Shown here piece by piece: positions 5,518 to 10,565 of a stretch of 10,565 nucleotides of DNA (its first letter is position 1; each line of letters starts with the position of its first letter). A model generated the notes under the pieces. It saw only the letters and a list, made by a program, of their open reading frames with translations. It searched no databases and was not told where the DNA came from. The translations under genes and the position numbers were made by a program. Origin of the DNA: CAZLBV01 sp964557845 (GTDB taxonomy: Bacteria; Acidobacteriota; Aminicenantia; Aminicenantales; Aminicenantaceae); the NCBI GenBank assembly GCA_964557845.1, contig CAZLBV010000371.1, positions 1-10,565 of the forward strand, written 5' to 3'.

Positions 5518-8499
5518 TCATTCAATAATTATTTCATCCGCAAATATCCAGGCTTTTTCCCCGGCGCCTTTGTGCCAGGGGGGGCAGACGCCTCTATTTT
5601 TGGCATGGATGCGGACATGTCTTGTTTTTACAGCATCGCTGACATAAGTGAAATCTTTTACTATGACCTCTCCTTCACGAGGTGAGATCTCGTTTTTTAT
5701 CACTGATAAAGCATGAAAGTTTTCTCCATCCAATGAATGCGCAAACTCTACTTCTTCCGGCATGAATATCCAGGAATTCTGATCTTGAAGAAAACCGGCA
5801 GAAAGCTTCCTGATCTCTCGTGGCTGGATCAGATCTATCACTGCAATGAGATCGACACCGTGATAACCCTGCCAAGAGCCGGTTTTAAAATCAGCCGATC
5901 CCCTCAAATTATCTATCAGGGCCGATACCCCTCCTGCCGGATACTGAGGGCTAAAAGTGGTTTTCAACTGAATCTTCCTGCCTGAGGGTATTCGATCGAA
6001 CCTGGAAGTCACGATCCGGCTGTCGGGCAAACCTTCCGCAACGCTGAAAAAATTAAGAACCTTCGATTGCTCCAGAATAATGGGTTTACAGTATAAAGAA
6101 GAATGAACGGATGGAGTCTCATCTGCTTCCGAATAGTAGATCTTTGCTTCCGGCACAACCGATCCTAATTCCACTGATAGCGACTTCTCGAATGTACGTG
6201 AATCAGCTCTGGCAAAGGGAACCGGCTGAATAAGGTGATCACGGATTGCGGAAGAAGGGATATCCTCAATATCATGGCCCCGTTTCAGGTTAGGTTCCGC
6301 CCCCATCAGGAAAACAAGTTCACCCCCCCGGATAATTTCATCATGTTTAAGATAGGATCGAGTGATAATTTCTCCATTCAACCTTGCTTCCTGGATATAA
6401 ATATTTTTAGAGGAGATGCCCTCGGCTCTTAGAATAAATTTCTTGTTATTTTCCAGATTAATTACCGCTGTTTCAAAGAGAGGAGTTCCTAGAACATAGA
6501 TTCCCTGGCCGGGACATACCGGATAAAATCCCAGCGCTCCAAATATATACCAGGAAGACATCTGGCCGCAGTCTTCATTCCCACAAAGCCCGCCGGGTTC
6601 AGAAGTGTACATCGTCTCCATGATCTCATGGACTCTCTGCTGGGTTTTCCAGGGCATCCCGGCGTAACCATAAAGATAGGCCATATGATGACTGGGTTCA
6701 TTTCCATGGGCATACTGGCCGATCAATCCGGTGATGTCGGCTTGGTCGCGTCCAGTTAATCTCTGATCCGCCGTAAACAGGTCATCCAATTTTCGCGCAA
6801 AACTCCTCTTTCCTCCCATCAATTCGATCAGGCCTTCTATATCCTGGGGAACAAAAAAGCTATACTGCCATGAGTTTGCCTCGGTGAAGTTGAAATTAAC
6901 TTCAGCCGGATCAAAGGGAGTTATCCAAGTTCCATGGTACCGCGGCCGCATAAATCCTGAGGAGGGATCAAAAAGGTTTTTATACGACTGGGCTCTTTGG
7001 ATGTATTCCCAATAATCATCCGCCTTATGCAGGATCTTTGCCATCTGGGCAATACACCAGTCATCGTAAGCATATTCAAGGGTTTTGGAGACGGATTCCG
7101 ATTCTTTATCCGCAGGGATAAATCCCAGCTGTTGGTAGTACTTTAATCCCAGATGATCCTGCTCTGCGCTTTTTTTCATGGCTTCATAGGCTCTATCGAC
7201 ATCGAAATCATCGATACCTTTTATGAAGGCATCCACAATGACCGGGACAGCATGATATCCGATCATACAACCGGTGTAATTGGCAGACAACTCCCACATC
7301 GGGAGTTTGCCCCCATGTTCATATTGCGAAATCAGTGTTTGGATAAAATCCTTTGATCTTTCTGTCTCGATCAAGGTAAACAGAGGATGGGCAGCCCGGA
7401 AAGTATCCCAGAGGGAAAAAACCGTATAGTATTCAAAATTATCAGCCTGATGGATCTTCCTATCCATCCCTCTGAACTTTCCGTCAACATCCATATAAAT
7501 ATTGGGATTAAGCAGGGTATGATAAAGAGCGGTATAGAAAATCCTTTTTTTATCTTCAGATCTGGTGCTGATAGAGATCTTCCTCAGGGACCGGTTCCAT
7601 TCCTCATAAGCCTGACTTCTTGTTCTGTTGAAATCCCAATGATCTATCTCCGCTTTCAAATTTTCCCAAGCACCTTCTATACTGACTGCAGAAATCCCTA
7701 CCTTCACCAAGATCATTTCCTTTTCTTTAGTTTTATAAGACACGAAAGCTTTTAGATCTTTGCCGGAGGCGCTCAAGCTGCCGTTTTGTATCTCATTATT
7801 TACCGCGATCGCTTTTTCATCAAAAGGGCGGGAGAATCTCGCAGCAAAATACACGATTTGATCCTTTGCCCAGGCCGAACTCCTGCGCATTCCTTCAATC
7901 GTGCTGTCATCAATAATATTTATGGAAGATTCGATCACCTGATCTCTATGTGTCAGATCGATCAAAATATTGGATCTGTCGCTCTCTGGAAAAATATATT
8001 TATGGAAGCCTGCTCTTTTTGTCACCGTGAGTTCAACATCAATCCCGTAATCATCTAAATGAACAGCATAAAATCCGGGAGACGCTTTTTCTTTATGATG
8101 GCTGAACAGTGATCCATATCCTGATTTTTTTTCATCCGGATAACCACTCTGCAGAAGGATATCCCCGGTTGTCGGCATAAACAGAATATCGCCATAATCG
8201 GGAATCCCGGTCCCACTGAGATGGGTATGGCTGAAACCATAAATAGTATTATCTGAGTGATGATAACCTGAGCACCCGTCCCAACCGGTCAATCTGGTAT
8301 CCGGGCTCAGCTGTACCATCCCAAAGGGCAAGACGGCTCCTGGATACGTATGCCCATGGCCTCCAGTCCCGATAAAAGGGTCAACATAGACAGCCAGGTC
8401 TCTTTCCCTGTTTATTCTACACTGGAGCCCTGTCAACAGGAAAAAGAGAAAAATAAAAAACGATATCATTTCAATTGCCGGAGTTTTCTTATTTTTCAT
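5518..8499 (-). CDS. GH92 family alpha-mannosidase, exported, with C-terminal accessory domains
   Basis: The 993-residue protein matches glycoside hydrolase family 92: calcium-dependent, inverting exo-alpha-mannosidases. Visible blocks are VDPFIGTGGHGHTYPGA (39-55), GWDGCSGYHH (72-81), GFSHTHLSGTG (88-98), LYHTLLNPN (325-333), FSLWDTFRAAHP (361-372), FTEANSWQY (538-546), NEPSHHMAYLY (600-610) and GNEDCGQMSSWYIFGALGFYP (640-660). By family knowledge E540 is the likely catalytic acid, and the acidic pair E642/D643 belongs to the base and metal site. The catalytic part ends near 745. Next come a chitobiase/Fn3-like segment (about 765-835) and a discoidin-like, probably carbohydrate-binding domain (about 848-993, with YPAGG, WQGYHGVDL, FLQDQNSWIF). 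Residues 1-27 form a signal ending in LTGLQC, a loose lipobox; surface lipoprotein is possible. No Shine-Dalgarno site precedes the ATG. No SusC/SusD or sensor genes are adjacent, unlike Bacteroidetes mannan loci. It converges with the outer-membrane gene at 17 bp. Bond specificity cannot be told. Confidence 0.93.
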   Translation of the reverse strand: MKNKKTPAIEMISFFIFLFFLLTGLQCRINRERDLAVYVDPFIGTGGHGHTYPGAVLPFGMVQLSPDTRLTGWDGCSGYHHSDNTIYGFSHTHLSGTGIPDYGDILFMPTTGDILLQSGYPDEKKSGYGSLFSHHKEKASPGFYAVHLDDYGIDVELTVTKRAGFHKYIFPESDRSNILIDLTHRDQVIESSINIIDDSTIEGMRRSSAWAKDQIVYFAARFSRPFDEKAIAVNNEIQNGSLSASGKDLKAFVSYKTKEKEMILVKVGISAVSIEGAWENLKAEIDHWDFNRTRSQAYEEWNRSLRKISISTRSEDKKRIFYTALYHTLLNPNIYMDVDGKFRGMDRKIHQADNFEYYTVFSLWDTFRAAHPLFTLIETERSKDFIQTLISQYEHGGKLPMWELSANYTGCMIGYHAVPVIVDAFIKGIDDFDVDRAYEAMKKSAEQDHLGLKYYQQLGFIPADKESESVSKTLEYAYDDWCIAQMAKILHKADDYWEYIQRAQSYKNLFDPSSGFMRPRYHGTWITPFDPAEVNFNFTEANSWQYSFFVPQDIEGLIELMGGKRSFARKLDDLFTADQRLTGRDQADITGLIGQYAHGNEPSHHMAYLYGYAGMPWKTQQRVHEIMETMYTSEPGGLCGNEDCGQMSSWYIFGALGFYPVCPGQGIYVLGTPLFETAVINLENNKKFILRAEGISSKNIYIQEARLNGEIITRSYLKHDEIIRGGELVFLMGAEPNLKRGHDIEDIPSSAIRDHLIQPVPFARADSRTFEKSLSVELGSVVPEAKIYYSEADETPSVHSSLYCKPIILEQSKVLNFFSVAEGLPDSRIVTSRFDRIPSGRKIQLKTTFSPQYPAGGVSALIDNLRGSADFKTGSWQGYHGVDLIAVIDLIQPREIRKLSAGFLQDQNSWIFMPEEVEFAHSLDGENFHALSVIKNEISPREGEVIVKDFTYVSDAVKTRHVRIHAKNRGVCPPWHKGAGEKAWIFADEIIIE

Positions 8500-8509
8500 T
8501 ATGGTTCGA

Positions 8510-8545
8510 TTTTATCATTTTTATCATTTCATAAAAATAATGAAA
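8510..8545. repeat. Short tandem and inverted repeats in the GH92 upstream region
   Basis: TTTTATCAT occurs twice in direct tandem (8510-8518 and 8519-8527). It overlaps an inverted repeat TTTCAT-7 nt-ATGAAA (8527-8532 and 8540-8545). Read on the minus strand this is two copies of ATGATAAAA just before the GH92 ATG at 8499. The second copy supplies a -10-like TAAAAT ending 9 nt before the start codon. This may be an operator or promoter, or simply AT-rich sequence. Confidence 0.35.
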
Positions 8546-8644
8546 AAATGGGTCCGCCTTACTGTGCCTCTATTTTTTTAATCTAATCCTCTATGTTAAT
8601 TGAGGGAGAAAAAATTGGGGGCACGGTAAGGCGGGCCCATTTTT
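8544..8644 (+). repeat. 101-nt near-perfect palindrome (long hairpin), possible REP/MITE-like element or bidirectional terminator
   Basis: Positions 8544-8579 pair with 8609-8644: of 36 pairs, 31 are Watson-Crick, 4 are G-U on the plus-strand RNA (8553, 8563, 8569, 8571) and one is a mismatch (8573). A small inner hairpin, CCTC (8588-8591) with GAGG (8602-8605), closes the loop. T-rich tracts flank it on both strands in the sense a terminator would need, yet it sits between divergent genes that need no terminator. G+C in the arm core is higher than in the surrounding intergenic DNA. This shape suits a mobile palindromic repeat of the REP/MITE type; only one copy is in the window, so repetition is not shown. 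Confidence 0.75.
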
Positions 8645-8649
8645 ATTTT

Positions 8650-8678
8650 TTGACAAGACAGATTAACTCAGGTATACA
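8650..8678 (+). promoter_or_regulatory. Sigma70-type promoter for the SLC13-family gene
   Basis: A perfect -35 TTGACA (8650-8655) and a -10 TATACA (8673-8678, 4 of 6) lie at the ideal 17-nt spacing. The -35 starts 6 nt after the right arm of the palindrome. Transcription would begin near 8685, about 5 nt before the ATG at 8690, so the mRNA would be almost leaderless. Confidence 0.55.
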
Positions 8679-8689
8679 AAATATTAGAG

Positions 8690-10468
8690 ATGATCGAATT
8701 TAATAATATCTTAATATTGATCGTCATGGTTGTCGCCATGGCACTCTTTGTATCAAATAAATTAAGGATCGACCTGATTTCCATGGGGGTTTTAACCACA
8801 CTTCTTATTCTAGGATTATTGCAACCCGACCAGGCCCTATCCGGTTTTGCCAGTCTGGCCACAGGAATTGTAGCCGCCATGTTTGTTCTCAGTGCCGGCC
8901 TTACACGAACTGGATTAATCGATTGGATCGCCAGATATATGGATAAAATTGCAGGCCAAGGAAGAATTCGGCTTATATTAGTCTTGAGTTTTACCGTTAT
9001 CATTCTATCCGCTTTCATCTTAAACACGGCTATTGTTGCTATCTTTATTCCAGTGGTCATATCTCTGGCAAAGCAACGTAAGCTTTCTCCTTCCCAAGTA
9101 CTCATTCCCATATCTTTTGCCAGTCAATTCGGAGGCGCCTGTACGCTGATAGGAACATCGACTAACATTCTCGTGCACACCATTGCCATCGACAGCGGTT
9201 ATCCCGGATTTAAACTGTTCGAATTTGCGCCTTTAGGACTGGCGGTTTCTGCAGTGGGTGTGATTTATCTCGTAGTTTTCTCAGGAATCCTACTGCCAAA
9301 AAGAAAAGAAAAATTACTGGAAGAAGATATGTATCGTTTGTCTGATTACTTGACAGAGCTTTTGGTGGAAGAGAACTCTCCTTTGATCGGACAAAAATGG
9401 AATGAATTATCAAAAGATCAAAAAAAAGATATTCAGCTAATGAATTTCATCAGGGATGAAAAAAACGTATCCAATCCTGCCGCCACAGTGATCCGCGAAA
9501 AAGATATATTGCTTCTTAGTGGAGATGCGGAGAAGCTTTTTAAGTTTAAAGACACCTGTAAGCTTGAAATGAGATCTAATCCAAAAAAAGACAAGAAAAA
9601 AGTAAATTCTGCGGACTTGAAACTGGTTGAAGCTATCGTTCCACCCCGCTCTTATCTTGAAGGACGCACACTTGGGCATTCGGATTTCCGAAGAAGATTC
9701 GGCTGTACCGTGCTTGCCATTCAGCGGAGAGGGAAAATAATGCGGGAAAGACTGGATAAAACCAGACTGGACAGCGGGGATACTCTTCTTCTCCGGTGTA
9801 ATTCAAAAGATCTTAATCGTGTAATGCGATCAAGCGACTTGATCGCTGCCAATGAACTGACCGAACTCCAGATTAGAAAAGACAGAGCAATTATGGCGTT
9901 ATCTATCATTGTTCTTGTGGTCATCTTAGCCGCCCTGGAAATTATCCCCATTCTGACTGCTGCCCTGGCAGGAGCTCTGGGTATGATCTTAAGTGGGTGC
10001 ATAACTCCAGAGGAAGCCTATCAGGCGATCGACTGGAAAGTCATATTTCTCTTAGGAGGAATCCTTCCTTTAGGCCTTGCTCTCCAACAAACCGGAACTG
10101 CTGAAATCTTAGCCTCTACCTTCCTTAAACCATTGATCTCATTCGGACCCTATGCTCTTCTAGCCGGTCTGTATTTCTTAACAGCCGCCTTAACAGAAAC
10201 CATGTCCAATACTGCCTCCGCCATTCTTCTGGCTCCGGTGGCTCTATCCGCGGCAGGAAATTTGGGTGTCAATCCTATTCCCTATCTGGTTGCCATCACT
10301 TTTGCAGCCTCTACCAGCTTCTCCACACCCATAGGATATCAGACCAACACCATGATCTTTGCACCCGGAGGTTACCGGTTTTTTGATTTTACCCGAATCG
10401 GATTGCCTCTGAATCTGATTATTGGAGCTGTCTCAATTTGGTTGATTCCCATACTCTGGCCCTTCTAA
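8690..10468 (+). CDS. SLC13/DASS-family anion carrier with two central RCK_C (TrkA-C) domains
   Basis: A 592-residue inner-membrane protein in two membrane halves joined by a soluble segment. The first half (about 6-204) has the hairpin motif LNTAIVAIFIPV (111-122) and GTSTN (155-159). The second half (about 398-592) repeats this as SNTASAILLAPV (506-517) and TPIGYQTN (546-553). These pairs mark the ion-transporter superfamily carriers, where the SNT-type motifs bind sodium and substrate. Between them are two RCK_C-like regulatory domains, about 217-290 and 308-383. Members with this layout are annotated as sodium-coupled sulfate, dicarboxylate or other anion carriers; the substrate here cannot be decided. 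In the first half the usual S/N before NT is L111, an oddity. The ATG lacks a Shine-Dalgarno site, but the first helix begins at residue 7 and a promoter lies close upstream, so this start is favoured. No partner gene is adjacent. Confidence 0.9.
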   Translation: MIEFNNILILIVMVVAMALFVSNKLRIDLISMGVLTTLLILGLLQPDQALSGFASLATGIVAAMFVLSAGLTRTGLIDWIARYMDKIAGQGRIRLILVLSFTVIILSAFILNTAIVAIFIPVVISLAKQRKLSPSQVLIPISFASQFGGACTLIGTSTNILVHTIAIDSGYPGFKLFEFAPLGLAVSAVGVIYLVVFSGILLPKRKEKLLEEDMYRLSDYLTELLVEENSPLIGQKWNELSKDQKKDIQLMNFIRDEKNVSNPAATVIREKDILLLSGDAEKLFKFKDTCKLEMRSNPKKDKKKVNSADLKLVEAIVPPRSYLEGRTLGHSDFRRRFGCTVLAIQRRGKIMRERLDKTRLDSGDTLLLRCNSKDLNRVMRSSDLIAANELTELQIRKDRAIMALSIIVLVVILAALEIIPILTAALAGALGMILSGCITPEEAYQAIDWKVIFLLGGILPLGLALQQTGTAEILASTFLKPLISFGPYALLAGLYFLTAALTETMSNTASAILLAPVALSAAGNLGVNPIPYLVAITFAASTSFSTPIGYQTNTMIFAPGGYRFFDFTRIGLPLNLIIGAVSIWLIPILWPF

Positions 10469-10565
10469 TTTTTGGTTATTCATAAATTAGCCTGGATTAT
10501 TCACGAGTCGAGATTGGTTCAGTTACAAGGCGTTGGCGGGTGAAGCTGTGGTTGTCCACCGCGAA
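10469..10565. other. Unassigned right-edge sequence, possible end of a mobile element
   Basis: After the carrier stop codon no clear terminator is seen. TTATTCA occurs twice, 21 bp apart (10476-10482 and 10497-10503). From about 10504 the sequence becomes notably G-rich compared with other intergenic DNA here. It is open in more than one frame on both strands, but 60 bases are too few to call a gene. The AT-rich repeats followed by a composition shift would suit the tip of an insertion sequence or another repeat, without proof. Confidence 0.25.

Noticed and set aside
7387..7755. Plus-strand open frame of 122 codons inside the GH92 gene
   Set aside because: Antisense shadow. The GH92 frame carries conserved family motifs through this region.
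8668..9111. Minus-strand open frame of 147 codons over the start of the SLC13 gene
   Set aside because: Antisense to well-conserved carrier helices; methionine- and arginine-rich with no recognisable domain.
1..10565. CRISPR arrays, tRNA or rRNA genes, toxin-antitoxin or phage defence genes
   Set aside because: No regularly spaced repeats, no structural RNA signatures and no such protein motifs were seen on either strand.

Overview
The window looks like chromosomal DNA from a Gram-negative bacterium of moderate to low G+C. The evidence is an outer-membrane beta-barrel protein, several Sec signal peptides, a probable surface lipoprotein glycosidase, and Shine-Dalgarno sites of the AAGGAG type. 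The mix of genes (GH92 mannosidase, SpoIIM-like membrane protein, exported SurE, SLC13 carrier with RCK domains, uncharacterised outer-membrane family) would suit an environmental lineage such as Candidatus Aminicenantes or another Acidobacteria-like group. That placement is an impression from gene content, not a demonstrated assignment. There is no CRISPR array, tRNA, rRNA, complete insertion sequence or phage module.

Layout. (1) Left edge, minus strand: the N-terminal 130 codons of a ferric-reductase-like heme membrane protein (1-392), preceded on the same strand by a SurE-like nucleotidase with a signal peptide (507-1394). (2) A divergent intergenic region leads to a SpoIIM/DUF95-type membrane protein on the plus strand (best start 1588, to 2229). 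This converges on an unrecognised polytopic membrane protein on the minus strand (2348-3256) that consists of two homologous halves. (3) A second divergent region carries a promoter with an overlapping inverted repeat. It leads to a secreted beta-rich protein (3446-4153) and, 57 bp downstream, an outer-membrane barrel protein with a conserved cysteine-containing N-terminal domain (4211-5500). These two probably form one transcription unit. (4) Converging with them at 17 bp is a large GH92 alpha-mannosidase with C-terminal accessory domains (8499-5518). (5) A third divergent region contains an almost perfect 101-nt palindrome and a good sigma70-type promoter, followed by an SLC13/DASS-family carrier with two RCK_C domains (8690-10468). 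(6) The last 97 bp are non-coding or open at the edge, and look different in composition from the rest.

How the parts relate. Most products act at the envelope: heme membrane reductase, exported nucleotidase, membrane proteins, secreted and outer-membrane pair, surface mannosidase, anion carrier. A plausible but unproven theme is scavenging of nucleotides, mannose glycans and anions. Only genes 3446-4153 and 4211-5500 show a real sign of working together (adjacency, same strand, shared promoter, both exported). Two things stand out for follow-up: the hairpin element at 8544-8644, and a recurring pattern in which genes without a Shine-Dalgarno site have a -10-like hexamer only about 9-12 nt before the start codon.
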